NCBI RefSeq assembly: GCF_002632615.1
Contig: NZ_NITZ01000023.1
Span: forward strand, 5,284 to 69,283
Source of the DNA: Xenorhabdus miraniensis
GTDB taxonomy: Bacteria > Pseudomonadota > Gammaproteobacteria > Enterobacterales > Enterobacteriaceae
Direction of reading: 5' to 3'
Length of the DNA stretch: 64,000 nucleotides
The notes beneath the pieces are model-generated. The model had not been told where the DNA came from. It searched no databases and saw nothing but the letters and a program-made list of their open reading frames with translations. Below, piece after piece: positions 8,643-20,400 of the stretch. How positions within the stretch are numbered: the stretch's first letter is position 1; each line of letters begins with the position of its first letter. The translations under genes and the position numbers were made by a program.

Positions 8643-8671
8643 TTGACATACTATTAGTTATACAACATTAT
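8643..8671 (+). promoter_or_regulatory. Sigma-70-like promoter
   Basis: A perfect TTGACA (8643-8648), a 17-bp spacer and CATTAT (8666-8671, four of six to TATAAT). It points toward the short ORF at 8767 and the NRPS genes further on. It could drive a short transcript ending at the 9017-9052 hairpin or a long leader for the NRPS operon. Confidence 0.45.
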
Positions 8672-8766
8672 TAATATGTAAACTAATTGATTTAAATGTT
8701 GCATGTTTTATAAGTATTGGTCACAACTGCATCGCTGTTGTGTCTTTGTTGTTACTGATAGAGGTT

Positions 8767-8868
8767 ATGCAAGATTATGATGAAAGATCATTATGTAAAA
8801 TTCTTTCCCTGCGTTCATCACTCATGGCTGCAAGAATACAAAAACACTTTAACTCACTATTCATATAA
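8767..8868 (+). CDS. Possible 33-residue ORF, maybe a regulator remnant
   Basis: ATG at 8767 opens a 33-codon frame starting MQDYDERSLCKILSLRSSLM and continuing AARIQKHFN. Its composition and amphipathic helix look protein-like and resemble the first helix of MarR-type regulators, but it ends early at TAA. AGAGG lies only two bases before ATG, which is too close for good initiation. It may be a decayed regulator start or chance. A longer overlapping frame (8777-8986) looks less protein-like. Confidence 0.2.
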   Translation: MQDYDERSLCKILSLRSSLMAARIQKHFNSLFI

Positions 8869-9016
8869 GTTAGAAAAGTTTAACCTTTATTCCTTTAAAT
8901 CCAACCTTAAGACAAACATCAGATCCTTTTCCAAACAACACCCAGCTCCGGCCAAAATCAACTGCCATTCATCATCAACTGGATAATTTATACCGGAAGG
9001 TGATCATAAAATAATT

Positions 9017-9052
9017 TTCATCGCTGTATGATAATTAAAATACAGCGATGAA
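9017..9052 (+). terminator. Perfect 13-bp hairpin
   Basis: TTCATCGCTGTAT and ATACAGCGATGAA pair perfectly around the ten-base loop gataattaaa. The following gattaattta is AT-rich but has no pure T-run, so termination strength is uncertain. It lies 240 bp before the NRPS start. Confidence 0.5.
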
Positions 9053-9292
9053 GATTAATTTATTTATTGCCATCCAAAATCAACCAAGTTTTCTGAATTA
9101 TTATTTTAACTCACTTATACATTGCTGAAATAAGCAAGGTGGACTTTATATGCAAAATTAAATATTAGCGCTTTTTTATTAACCATAAGCACCTACATTT
9201 ATCATGCTGATGCTAAATAACATACCTGAGTGATTAAAAATATCACTTAGTTCTATTTCTATTAATTTTCCGACTGGAACAGAAAGAAAAAA

Positions 9293-12200
9293 ATGTTATT
9301 GCAAAAAATTGAGTATCACTTTTCTTATAATGCCGATAAGGTAGCGATTTATTCTAAAACGGACGCCATGACTTATGCACAATTGGCAACCAATTCTTAT
9401 AATATCGCGAAATCCATTAATCAGCGATTAGCTGAATCTGATTCTCTTATCGCCATTTTAATGAACAGACAGCCTGCTATTATTGCAACGCTTCTTGGAG
9501 TTATGCGATCAGGCAATGCCTATTCCATTGTGGAAGCAGGCAATAATCATCAAGAAACAATGGCAAGGTTGAATGCCATTCAACCGGATTTCATTATCAC
9601 TGACGAAGATAATGAAACGTTCGCAGAGGAAAGCGGTTTCCGTTGGATAACTTACCGTGCAGCAGCCTCTGACCAGAATGATTCAAGGCTTCCATTAATG
9701 CCAGAAGGTCACACTGTAGCCTATGTATTATATACTTCAGGTTCAACAGGAATACCTAAAGGTGTTGAGGTTAGTCATGATAACCTGACCCATTATTGTC
9801 GCTCATTAACTGAACAACTAAACTTAGCGCCTCATTTAACATATGGTCATGTCAGCACACTGGCCGCTGATTTAGGTAATACATGCCTGTTCTTATCTCT
9901 TTGGTCTGGTGGTTCGTTATACCTCGCCAGTGAATCAGAACGAAAAGATCCTGCTGCCCTTGCCCGCCTTATCGCTGACAAAAAAATCCAGTTTTTAAAG
10001 ATAACGCCAACCCATTGGCGACCTGTTCTAACAGCACTACAGGCTCAAAAGTATAATGAACCTCTTTTAGAATACCTGTTGTTGGGGGGTGAGGCCCTGC
10101 AAACAGAACTGGCTCAAACCAGCCTTGATCAACTGACAACACGACATTTAGTCAATCACTATGGTCCAACTGAAACGACTATCGGTGTCACAATCCATCA
10201 AGCTTCTCTTCAGGAGTTAAACGCTACCACCGAATTAACATTACCGATTGGTCAACCTTTCGGGTGTACTCAAATTCTTTTACGTAGGAATGATGGTGAA
10301 TTCAGCGACAAAGGTTCCATTGAAGGGGAATTATTCATCGGTGGCCCTTCTGTAGCAAAAGGTTACAGAAATTTGCCTCAGGCCAGTGCGGAGCGCTTTG
10401 TAGAACTCTCTGGTTATACCGGTCGGTATTACCGCACAGGTGACCGGGTTCGAAAAGAAGCTAACGGGACACTACATTTTCTCGGTAGGGTTGATAGACA
10501 GGTTAAAATTAAAGGTTATCGGGTCGAACTTGAAGCAGTAGAACGAGAAATACGTCACCTTGGCGGTGTCGATCATGCTGTCGCCTTCTGTCACCGTTAC
10601 AATAACCACGATTATTTATTGTGTGCTTACTCAGGCATCGCAAATAATATTGAGGCAATGCGCCATACTCTCAGTGAGCGTGTCCCTTCTTATATGATCC
10701 CTGCCCGCTTCGAATATCTTGGCAGTATGCCGATGACTCCCAACGGCAAAGTAGATTTAGCATCTATCAAGAAAATATTGATTGAAAATTTCGAACAGCG
10801 TCAGTCTAAAGAATCAATAGGCCCTGTCGGTAACCTTGCCGATAAATGCGAACAAGATGTTATACGCGCATTTAAAAAACAGCTTCAAGGCGTGATATTC
10901 ACAATAAATGATGATTTCTTCCAATTAGGAGGAGATTCGCTTGATGCTATTCAACTGGTGTCCGATTTACAGCTTCAGGGTTATCCTCTCACCGCACATA
11001 GTTTTCTTGCCCAACCCTCGGTACAAGGCGTGTTGACGAGTTTACGCAACTCGAATAATCATAAAACAACTCAACGTAAGAAACACAGTGAAGCAACTTC
11101 TTGTTCTCCTTCACAGCAATGGTTCTTCCGGCAAAATATGAAGGAGCCGAACCGTTGGACTCAGGCACTCGCTCTGGAAGCCGGTACCAAACTTGACCAC
11201 CACAAACTGAATACTGCGTTCATGCAGCTTGCTACAGAGCACCCCATGCTCACTGCACGCTTCTTCTGTAATGAGTTACAAGAATGGCAGTTTATTGCCG
11301 GCCAAACCAGCCAACAGCTATTTATCCACGAACGGCTCCACGATAACACGCCTGTCCGCTCTTGGTCAGAAAGAGAATCAGCCGTGCGTGAAGCTTATCA
11401 AAGGCTGGAATCACAATTAGACCTTCACACAGGTCAACTTTGTCGCGCTACCCTGCTTGATTTCTGCGACGGTCCATCAATCTTACTGTTGATCGCTCAC
11501 CATTTAGTCGTTGATATCATTACATGGCGATTGCTATTAGATGATCTGATAAGGCATTACGCAGTTGAAGCAGGTCTGGAAACTTCAACAAAGTCGTTCA
11601 ATATCAGCCAGTTTAATGACTGGTGTCAACATTTGGAATCTGAACGGAATTCATTCGTTAATGACCTCCATTACTGGCAATCACAGCCACAGATGGAAAT
11701 AACGGAATTAAATCCCGGACAAGAAAAAGATTCAAAAACACTATGGCTTGCCCTGACTGAACAGGAATCCAGTCATGTTAATCAAATTGCAGCCAAGAAA
11801 TGGAACTGCACGCTGGACAGATATCTGCTGGCTGCATTCCTTGAAGAAGCAGCGCAACTCAACGGAAAATCAGTTATCAATGTGGATGTAGAGAGTCATG
11901 GTCGTTTGTCACTGCGCTCTGATATTGATGTATCACGTACGGCTGGTTGGTTCACATCCATTTTCCCGCTTACATTCGACATAACTAAAGAAACAGATGA
12001 CACATTAGTCTCTATCGTCAACGACAGGATGAACGCACTCCCTCATCTGGGTACAGCTTATGGTCTGTTGCCAAGAACAATAACAAGTACCGCTCCGGCA
12101 GCACTCTGCTTTAATTATGCCGGGCAATTTAAACTTGGCATGAGAAATGACTGGCAGTTAACGCCAGCCGATGTTGCTCTCCCATCATTAAGAGGAACAA

Positions 12201-13624
12201 CGAATAGCCGCATACATGAGTTAAAACTCACTGGTCGTATGTATAAGCAGCAATTATTGCTGGACATCAATTTTAACAGTCAACAATACAATGATGAGCA
12301 AATGTTAGCGTGGGCACAGCGCTTACATGTTCGTTTGTTACGTCATATGCCTGTGGGCGGTAAAGGAAAACACCCCCCCATTCTGGATAACAACAACTCT
12401 GCCGGCGCTATCTGGAATCCACTGCCTGCTTTACTAACTCGCACAAAACAGGAAAAACAGCGTCAATATAAACAGATACTCCTTACAGGCGCGACGGGCT
12501 TCATTGGTATCCATGTTCTGCAAAAACTACTGGAACAAACGGATGCCTGCATTCACTGCTTAATTCGCCCCCGCACAGAAACAACCGCAGAACAACGTTT
12601 ACAAGAAGCATGGCAAGTATTCTTTGAACTAGAAACGCTGCAACGCCATAAAGATCGAGTTCAATGTCTCTCTGCTGATCTAGTTCAGCCAAATCTTGGA
12701 TTGACTCATTTAGTCTGGGAATCTTTAGGTCAAACCATAGACGCAATCTACCATTTTGCGGCTGATACAAAACTTGTAGGCAGTGGCAATACCGCTCATG
12801 ACAATATTCTCGCTCCGGTAAAAGGTTGTATTCACCTTGCGGAAACCGGCAAACCCAAAGATCTTCACTTTATGTCAACGCTCGCCGTGAGCGGTACTCG
12901 AAAAGGTAAACAGACAGGCTATTTCGATGAAACAAGTCTGGAAATAGGTCAAGAGTTTCAAAACAGCTACGAGCGATACAAGTACGACGCGGAAATTTTA
13001 GTACGTAATTTCGCTTATCAGGGTAGCCAAACATTTATTTACCGTACCGGAAATGTAACCGGACACTCTCAAAGCGGGAAATTCCAACGAAATGCCGCAG
13101 AGAACCGTTTAGTACAAAGCTTAAAAGGCATTGTCGCCCTGGGCCAGATCCCGCTTTCTTACGATGAGGAAATTGTTCTCAGTCCAGTCGATATCGTTGC
13201 TCATGGATTAGTCGCCCTATCTCTAGACACATCTCTAAATGGTGGAACTTTCCATCTGGATTCTGAATACGCATTACCAATACAAACGTTTATTAAGGTA
13301 CTGGAGCGATGTGGTGCTCAAATCGAAAAGGTGAATAGCCCTTCTCTGGAACACTTATTCCGTCAATCAGGCAGGTTAGATCATAAGGATATTGCCATCG
13401 GCTACTTCTGGTCAGCACGGGGTAATCGAAATATCCAATTCAACCATAGGAAAACACTGACGCACTTAGAGCGTCACGGTATTCAATTCAAACAACTTGA
13501 TCGGGAATGGGTCGAGAAATTCATCAAACATTTGCTGGATCAGCACGTTATCCAACCATTCTTGATTCATTCAACAAAAGAAAAAGCCACTGCTTGTCAT
13601 TCTGAAACTTTAGGAGCGTTATAA
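9293..13624 (+). CDS. NRPS with domain order A-T-E-R (adenylation, carrier, epimerase, reductase), predicted Asp
   Basis: A 1443-residue single-module synthetase. The A domain (1-500) shows YTSGSTGIPKG near 144 and NGKVDL near 484. By hand alignment its pocket reads D-L-T-K-L-G-H-I-G-K, one change from the known Asp code and three from Asn. The carrier domain has LGGDSL near 546; the D in place of the usual H is typical before an epimerase. Residues about 605-1020 carry all epimerisation motifs: SPSQQWFF, HHLVVDIITW, LDRYLLAAF, VESHGR, RTAGWFTSIFPL, PHLGTAYGLL and FNYAGQF. Residues 1060-1443 are an NAD(P)H thioester reductase (TGATGFIG, Y-x-x-x-K in YERYK). It should load Asp, invert it to D and release it as an aldehyde or alcohol. 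There is no condensation domain. The stop overlaps the next ATG by one base. Confidence 0.9.
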   Translation: MLLQKIEYHFSYNADKVAIYSKTDAMTYAQLATNSYNIAKSINQRLAESDSLIAILMNRQPAIIATLLGVMRSGNAYSIVEAGNNHQETMARLNAIQPDFIITDEDNETFAEESGFRWITYRAAASDQNDSRLPLMPEGHTVAYVLYTSGSTGIPKGVEVSHDNLTHYCRSLTEQLNLAPHLTYGHVSTLAADLGNTCLFLSLWSGGSLYLASESERKDPAALARLIADKKIQFLKITPTHWRPVLTALQAQKYNEPLLEYLLLGGEALQTELAQTSLDQLTTRHLVNHYGPTETTIGVTIHQASLQELNATTELTLPIGQPFGCTQILLRRNDGEFSDKGSIEGELFIGGPSVAKGYRNLPQASAERFVELSGYTGRYYRTGDRVRKEANGTLHFLGRVDRQVKIKGYRVELEAVEREIRHLGGVDHAVAFCHRYNNHDYLLCAYSGIANNIEAMRHTLSERVPSYMIPARFEYLGSMPMTPNGKVDLASIKKILIENFEQRQSKESIGPVGNLADKCEQDVIRAFKKQLQGVIFTINDDFFQLGGDSLDAIQLVSDLQLQGYPLTAHSFLAQPSVQGVLTSLRNSNNHKTTQRKKHSEATSCSPSQQWFFRQNMKEPNRWTQALALEAGTKLDHHKLNTAFMQLATEHPMLTARFFCNELQEWQFIAGQTSQQLFIHERLHDNTPVRSWSERESAVREAYQRLESQLDLHTGQLCRATLLDFCDGPSILLLIAHHLVVDIITWRLLLDDLIRHYAVEAGLETSTKSFNISQFNDWCQHLESERNSFVNDLHYWQSQPQMEITELNPGQEKDSKTLWLALTEQESSHVNQIAAKKWNCTLDRYLLAAFLEEAAQLNGKSVINVDVESHGRLSLRSDIDVSRTAGWFTSIFPLTFDITKETDDTLVSIVNDRMNALPHLGTAYGLLPRTITSTAPAALCFNYAGQFKLGMRNDWQLTPADVALPSLRGTTNSRIHELKLTGRMYKQQLLLDINFNSQQYNDEQMLAWAQRLHVRLLRHMPVGGKGKHPPILDNNNSAGAIWNPLPALLTRTKQEKQRQYKQILLTGATGFIGIHVLQKLLEQTDACIHCLIRPRTETTAEQRLQEAWQVFFELETLQRHKDRVQCLSADLVQPNLGLTHLVWESLGQTIDAIYHFAADTKLVGSGNTAHDNILAPVKGCIHLAETGKPKDLHFMSTLAVSGTRKGKQTGYFDETSLEIGQEFQNSYERYKYDAEILVRNFAYQGSQTFIYRTGNVTGHSQSGKFQRNAAENRLVQSLKGIVALGQIPLSYDEEIVLSPVDIVAHGLVALSLDTSLNGGTFHLDSEYALPIQTFIKVLERCGAQIEKVNSPSLEHLFRQSGRLDHKDIAIGYFWSARGNRNIQFNHRKTLTHLERHGIQFKQLDREWVEKFIKHLLDQHVIQPFLIHSTKEKATACHSETLGAL

Positions 13625-14379
13625 TGAAAAACCATCAAGTTATTGCTATCTCTGGTGCTACCGCTGGCATGGGCAAAGCAGTGTTAGATCTCGCCGCACA
13701 AAACCAAACCGACGTTGTCTTCAGTGGCCGCAGAGCTGAGCGTATTCGTCAAATCGAAGAAGAACATCAGCAAATGGGCCACAATGTTATGGGGCTATGT
13801 GCCGATGCGACTGAGAACAACCATTATGACCAACTCCACTCACTGGCAGAGCAAAAAATCGGTCAGGCACCTACTGCTTTTGTATTGAGCGCAGGGCGAG
13901 GATTGCCGGGGACACTGACGACTTCCGATTCAGGGCAATGGCAGGATCTCATTAACATCAATTTATTAGGTGCCATGCACCAATTACGTTCTTGTGCAGC
14001 CCTGTTTTCGCAACAAGCACTCGTAGAACCCAGAGTCCGGGACATTGTTGTGATAGGCTCAACGGTCGGCCGTACCGTATCAGCCGGAAATCCCGTATAC
14101 GGCGCCACTAAATTTGCCCTGCATTCTTTAGTTGAATCACTACGCCAGGAACTGTGCGGAAAACTCATTCGTGTCACATTAATCGAACCCGGTTTTGTCC
14201 ATTCAGAGTTTCAGGCTACCGCTGGATACAATATGGAATGGTTCGAACAGATAGAACGCGAGCAAGGGCCTTTCTTACACGCTCAAGATATTGCGGATGT
14301 TATTCATTTCGCTCTGGAACTGCCTGCCCATGTCCATGTCGATGATTTTCGCATTCGTCCAACCAGACAACGTGCCTGA
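13624..14379 (+). CDS. SDR-family NAD(P)-dependent oxidoreductase of the NRPS locus
   Basis: A 251-residue classical short-chain dehydrogenase. It shows the nucleotide motif SGATAGMGKAV (about 10-20), the central NLLGAM, catalytic Ser in VVIGSTVG and YGATK (Tyr-x-x-x-Lys, about 159-163). ATG overlaps the stop of the A-T-E-R gene (TAATG) and has its own TTAGGAG site, so translation is coupled. I infer that it reduces the aldehyde released by the reductase domain to an alcohol, or otherwise tailors the NRPS product. It could instead oxidise a hydroxyl group made by the monooxygenase domain of the next protein. Confidence 0.85.
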   Translation: MKNHQVIAISGATAGMGKAVLDLAAQNQTDVVFSGRRAERIRQIEEEHQQMGHNVMGLCADATENNHYDQLHSLAEQKIGQAPTAFVLSAGRGLPGTLTTSDSGQWQDLININLLGAMHQLRSCAALFSQQALVEPRVRDIVVIGSTVGRTVSAGNPVYGATKFALHSLVESLRQELCGKLIRVTLIEPGFVHSEFQATAGYNMEWFEQIEREQGPFLHAQDIADVIHFALELPAHVHVDDFRIRPTRQRA

Positions 14380-14464
14380 TTGGCAACGGAAAATTTTGAC
14401 GCAATAAGTCCCCAATAATCTAAACATCGCCGTAAAGATACGGCTGGAAAATTAGAAAGATAAA

Positions 14465-17400
14465 ATGATGGAACACATCTCATGCTCAAAACGACAATTA
14501 GTCGTTGAATTATTTGAAAGAAGCGCTGAGTGCCACGCCAATAAACCCGCTTTAATTAGCGCTCATGATACGCTGACCTTTAATCAATTAAATCAGCACG
14601 CAAACCAGCTCGCTTCTTTCCTGAGCAAAAAAGGTATTACCAAGGGAGATCCCGTTCTGTTCTGCTACGAACGCGGAGCGAATGCCATTATTTCATTAAT
14701 TGCATTACTAAAAATGGGTGCTTTCTATGTACCAGTAAATCCGGATTTTCCAAGCGATCGCATCGCAATGGTTGCTGAAGATGCGCAAACACACTTTGCG
14801 CTCACAGATACTGCAACATCACAGGCCCTTGATGGATTGGATATTGATGTCATCAACACCAGCACTCTTACACAGCTAGACCATTTTCCAACAGAAAATC
14901 CCGGCACAATATTGTCAGAAACAGACATTGCTTGGATCATTTATACCTCAGGCTCCACAGGCCGCCCCAAAGGCGTCATGGGCACGCATCTTGGGATGAT
15001 CAACCGGCTAGAATGGATGTGGCAGGCTCAACCCTTCCAGCCTGACGAAGTGTGTTTTCAAAACACCGCATTCACAACGGTAGACTCTTTCTGGGAAATT
15101 TTTGGCCCCCTTTGTCAAGGTGTGCCACTCCAGCTCTTGCCTGACAACGTCGTAAAAGATGCCAATTTGTTGGTACCCGCACTGGCACGTTACTCTATTT
15201 ACCGAATTTGCCTCGTGCCTTCCTATCTCAGCACCATGCTGACTATCTTCCCTGATCTCGGACAGCGTGTGCCAACCACTAAACTTTGGGTTGTGAGTGG
15301 GGAGTCATTAATTATCGATATCTGCAAACGGTTCTACGACAGCATGCCTGATGGCTGGCTATCTAACCAATATGGCCTGACCGAAAGCTGTGCAGATGTG
15401 ACCTATTTTGATACACGTTCACTGCCATTCACGCAATATGAAAGCGCCGGAGAGTTTTCTGTACCCATCGGTCGCCCAATAAACAATGTCCATTTATTTG
15501 TTCTTGATGAAAAAATGGTGCAAACGCCGATTGGAATCGAAGGCGAGCTCTATATTGGCGGAGACAGTGTATCAGCGGGTTATCTCCGCCAACATGAACT
15601 CACCCAGCAGCGGTTTATACCGATAGTCCCTGACTCGGATATTTCCCGACAACTGGGTTTTCACGGAATTTTACTGCGCACAGGCGATCGCGCAGCCTGG
15701 CGCCAGGATGGTGAACTGGCCTACCTTGGTCGTGGGGATGATCAAGTGAAGATGAACGGCTACCGCATCGAACTGGGTGAAATAGAATCCGTGTTACAAC
15801 GTCACCCCGATGTTCAGGACTCCGCTGCCACTGTTCAGCGAAACAGTCAAGGCCACCAGCGCCTGACCGCATTTGTCACCATTAAGCCGGATGCCATCGC
15901 GCGTTCACATACAATTCTGGCTGAAATACGCCAGTTGGTGGTTGCCAGACTGCCAGCCTATATGGTGCCTGGTCTTATATCATTTCTGGATGCCATACCG
16001 AAAACCAACTCCGGCAAGTTAGACCGTAAGGCTCTTGAACATCTGGTCGTTGATGTTCTTGCATTATCCCCCGATAAATATGTTGCCCCATCGGGTAAAA
16101 CAGAAATTTGGCTCAGTCATCACTGGTCAAAACTACTGGATATCACCACTATCAGTGCCGATACCAATTTCTTTACTCTGGGCGGCCACTCTTTGCTGGC
16201 AACACAATTACTGTCAGCCATCAACAAACAGTTTGGCATGGAGCTTAGTTTGCGGCGCTTCTTTCAGGCACCCACAATCCGTGCTTTAGCGACACAGATA
16301 GATAGCGCTTCAAAAACAGAACACCGCTCAGAAATAGTGATTCCGCGTCAGGCGATATCTGAAAAATACCCGCTGTCTTTCCCTCAGCAACGACTTTGGT
16401 TCCTGTCACAACTGATGCCCGATTCAGCGGTTTATCATATCCCCATCGCCTTTGAATTGAACGGCACTTTAGATATCAAACGGTTGCAACAGGCCTTCGT
16501 ACATGCCGCAAAATATCATCCATTGCTGCGTGCACGATTTATGCAAGAACATAATCAAGTAGTGCAAGTCTTAGCTAATGCGATGACGGAGCTAAAAGTC
16601 CAGCATTGTGAAGAGCTGGCAAACCTTGATAGAGCCAGTCTGCAAACCGAGTTGGCCCAATTGCTCAGTATTGAAGCTACACATACCATGGATTTGGAAA
16701 ATGAAGGCGGATTGAGAGCAACCTTATTCCAGATCCATGAGCAGAAGCATTATTTGGCACTGACTTTTCACCATCTTATTACGGATGGCTGGTCACTCAG
16801 CTTGTATCTTCGCCAACTGGGAGAAGCCTACAACGTGCAGTGTGAGGAAAAGACTTCACTTTCTACACCGCAAGATATCAGTTATTTTGATTTTGCCGTT
16901 TGGCAGCAGACGCAAATCATGTCATCGGATATCAACAAACAGCTTGATTATTGGAAAGCGCATCTGCAAGACAGTGATGCCCTTCTGCCTCTTCCAACAG
17001 ATATGCCCCGTCCTAAATCCACCACTTATCGTGGCGCATTGCACCAGAGCAGAATCAGTAAAGAGACGCTGGAATCTATCAAACAGTTAGGTCTGAAACA
17101 GGGTGCAAGCCCTTTCATGTCCTTAATTGCTGTTTTTTCCTGCTTGCTCGCCCGTTACAGCGGTCGGGAAGATATTATTGTGGGCACTCCGGCAGCCAAC
17201 CGTCATTATCCGGGTGTAGAAAATGTATTTGGCCTTTTCGTCAATACCGTTGTTATCCGCAGTGGGTGCCGTGGAGAGTTAACTTTCCCTGCCCTTCTGG
17301 AACAAGTACGGGATACCACGCTCACCGCGTTTGAAAATCAGGATGTGCCATTTGAAAAAGTGGTAGAAATACTGCAACAAGAACGTGATCTCAGCTTTAA

Positions 17401-20400
17401 CCCTATATTTCAGGTGATGTTCGATTATCAGCATCGGGATGAACTCCGGTTACAAATGCAAGGCATTCATAGCCAGCCATTGCTGGTGGATTCAAACAGT
17501 TCTCGTTTTGATTTATCGATGACAGTATTGGAAGACGATGATGGTGCCCAGATCAAACTGGAATACTCAACCGATCTGTTCCAGTCAGCGACTATCAAGC
17601 GATTCTGTGCAAACTTCAATACCCTATTAGATGCCATCGTACAGCAACCAAATGCTGCGCTGTACACCCATTCAATCACGAATACTGAAGAAAACAGAAC
17701 GTTATCACAATGGAATGAAACAAGTGCCGATTTCGATCCAGCGCGCAATGTCAGCGAAATATTCAGCCAGCAGGCAAGTATTCGTGGTGATGCCATCGCC
17801 GTAGTTTGTAAAGATCAGCAACTGAGTTACACAGAACTCGACAACCGTTCTAACCAATTAGCGCATTATCTTCGCACCAAAGGGGCAGAGCCTGACAAAT
17901 TGGTGGCGGTGTCGCTTGAACGATCTGTAGATATGGTCATCGCGCTGATGGCAGTGATGAAATCCGGTGCAGCTTATGTCCCGATTGATCCTGCATACCC
18001 CGCAGACAGAACCGAATACATGCTGACCCAGTCCAATGCCATTGTTTTAATCACCTCAGCTTCATTGAAAGATCAGCAAAACTGGCCGCAAGATAAAACG
18101 CTATTAATCGATACCAATTGGCCTGTTATTGCTGAATCAAGCAATTCTGCATTACCTGTACTTAGCAGGCCAGAAGATCTCGCTTACGTTATTTTCACAT
18201 CTGGCTCAACAGGCGCGCCAAAAGGTGTTCAGGTCATCCACCGCGGACTCAGTAATCTGCTTCTCGATATGCAGCAACGGTTGAGAATAACAGCAGAGGA
18301 TACCCTTTTGTCAGTCACGACGATCTCATTCGATATCGCCGGGCTAGAGCTATATCTGCCATTAATTTCTGGGGGTCAGTTACTGATTGCAGATAAAGAG
18401 GAAGCCGCTGACGGTGAACGGTTGGCAGAGCTTATCACAACAAGCCATTGCTCGATGATGCAAGCAACGCCTGTGACCTGGCGGCTCCTGTTAGAAGCAC
18501 ACTGGCAATGCCCGGCTGGATTCAAGATCCTTTGTGGCGGAGAAGCTCTCAGTGAAGAGCTTGCTCATTCACTCGTCGGCACAGGAGCTGAGTTATGGAA
18601 TGTATACGGACCAACAGAGACGACCATTTGGTCTACCGCGGAGCGACTGTATCCTGATTTTGATAAAATCACCATTGGCCGCCCTATTGCCAATACCACT
18701 ATCTATATCTTCGATAACCAGATGCAGCCAGTACCGATTGGGGTGATCGGCAATCTTTATATTGGTGGTGCAGGCTTAGCGCGTGGCTATCATCAACGCC
18801 CGGATTTAACGACGGAACGTTTTATTGAACATCCCTCGTTAGGTCGCCTCTATTTCACCGGCGATGTTGCACGGTTTTTAGCTGATGGCCGCATTGAATA
18901 TCTCGGCCGTTCAGACAACCAGATAAAATTGCGGGGCTTCCGCATTGAGTTAGGTGAAATTGAACAGTGTCTGGAACAAGCTCCGGCGGTAAAACAAGCA
19001 GTGGTTGTTCCTGTCAAAGGCCAATCTGGCGATACCAGTCTGGTTGCCCACATTATTCCAAAACATGAACACACATCCACAGCAATGGATTTCAGCCTGT
19101 TCTACTTCTCTGCGGGTTTCGAGACGTCGGCAAAAGAGAGCTATCAGCTTTATCTGGAAAGTGCAAAGCGGGCGGATGCCCTCAACTTTAAAGCAATATG
19201 GACACCAGAACGCCATTTCCATGCCGTAGGCGGTCAGTTCCCTAACCCTTCCGTTTTGGGCGCGGCTATTGCTATGATCACGAATAAGATCCAGATCCGT
19301 GCAGGCAGTGTCGTTCTGCCACTTCATAATCCGATACGGGTTGTTGAAGAGTGGGCTGTTGTCGATAATTTGTCTAACGGTCGGGTCGGATTGGCTTTTG
19401 CTTCTGGCTGGAACCCTAAAGACTTCGCACTATTGCCTGAGAATTTTGCTGACAGACGCGAAATCATGACCGAACACATTGAAACGGTCAAAGCGCTGTG
19501 GCGTGGCGAAGCAATTACTGTCAAAGATGGCATTGGTAATACTGGCGAAGTCAGCGTATATCCAAGACCACAACAGGCAGATCTGGAAACATGGATTACC
19601 GCAGCAGGCGATCCCTCTACTTTTGTAGAAGCGGGAAAAACAGGAGCCCATTTACTGACTCACCTTCTGGGCCAATCCGTAGAAGTTCTACAGGAAAAAA
19701 TAGCGCTTTATCGACAAACTCTACGGGAATATGGGCACAATCCAGCCGAAAAAACCATTACCTTAATGCTTCACGCCTTTGTCTGGAAGGATGAATCAGA
19801 CGCTGTGGAAATCTGCCGCAAGCCTTTCTCTGATTATTTGCGTGCTCATTTATCCCTCGAAAAAATGGCAAAATCCTTTGGTAAGGAGGAAATGTTCGAA
19901 ACAGAAGAAGAAGCGGAATCCATCATCGAGCTTGCGTTTGAAAGATATTCCAAAACGTCTTCACTCATCGGCAGCGTTGAATCTTGCTTGAATATGGTAC
20001 GCCAATTAAAAGAGATCGGTGTCGATGAAATCGCCTGTCTGGTTGATTTTGGTATCCAATCATCACTGGTATTGGAGGGACTTGATTATCTGGGGCAATT
20101 ACAGGAGAAAGCCAAAACCCTGTACTCAGTAGATCGCAACCTGCTGAAAGAACACATGCGCAGCCAGCTTCCTGATTATATGGTTCCGGCACACATTATT
20201 GTTGACCAAAGTTTCCCGATGACGTCCAACGGTAAAGTGGATCGCAAACGCCTTATTAAGGACACGCAAAAACAAGGGCTCATCCATATTGAAGAAGAAG
20301 AACGCCCTGCTCAAACGGATACTGAACATCGTTTAATATCACTATGGAGTGAAGTACTTGGTTTAGAAGTACGTAGTATCGGCGCAAACTTCTTTACTCT

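Larger units (their letters stand above)
8360..9292. other. AT-rich 0.93-kb spacer before the NRPS genes
   Basis: No convincing full gene is visible on either strand. It contains a sigma-70-like promoter (8643-8671), a possible short ORF (8767-8868) and a perfect hairpin (9017-9052), listed separately. The NRPS gene start at 9293 has only a weak purine-rich ribosome site (agaaagaaaaaa). Confidence 0.6.

Noticed and set aside
8777..8986. A 69-residue ORF before the NRPS genes
   Set aside because: The composition is not protein-like, it has no ribosome site, and an overlapping frame (8767-8868) looks better.
11100..12360. A condensation domain in the first NRPS protein
   Set aside because: All seven epimerisation motifs are present (for example VESHGR, RTAGWFTSIFPL, FNYAGQF) and the carrier has LGGDS, so it is an epimerase.
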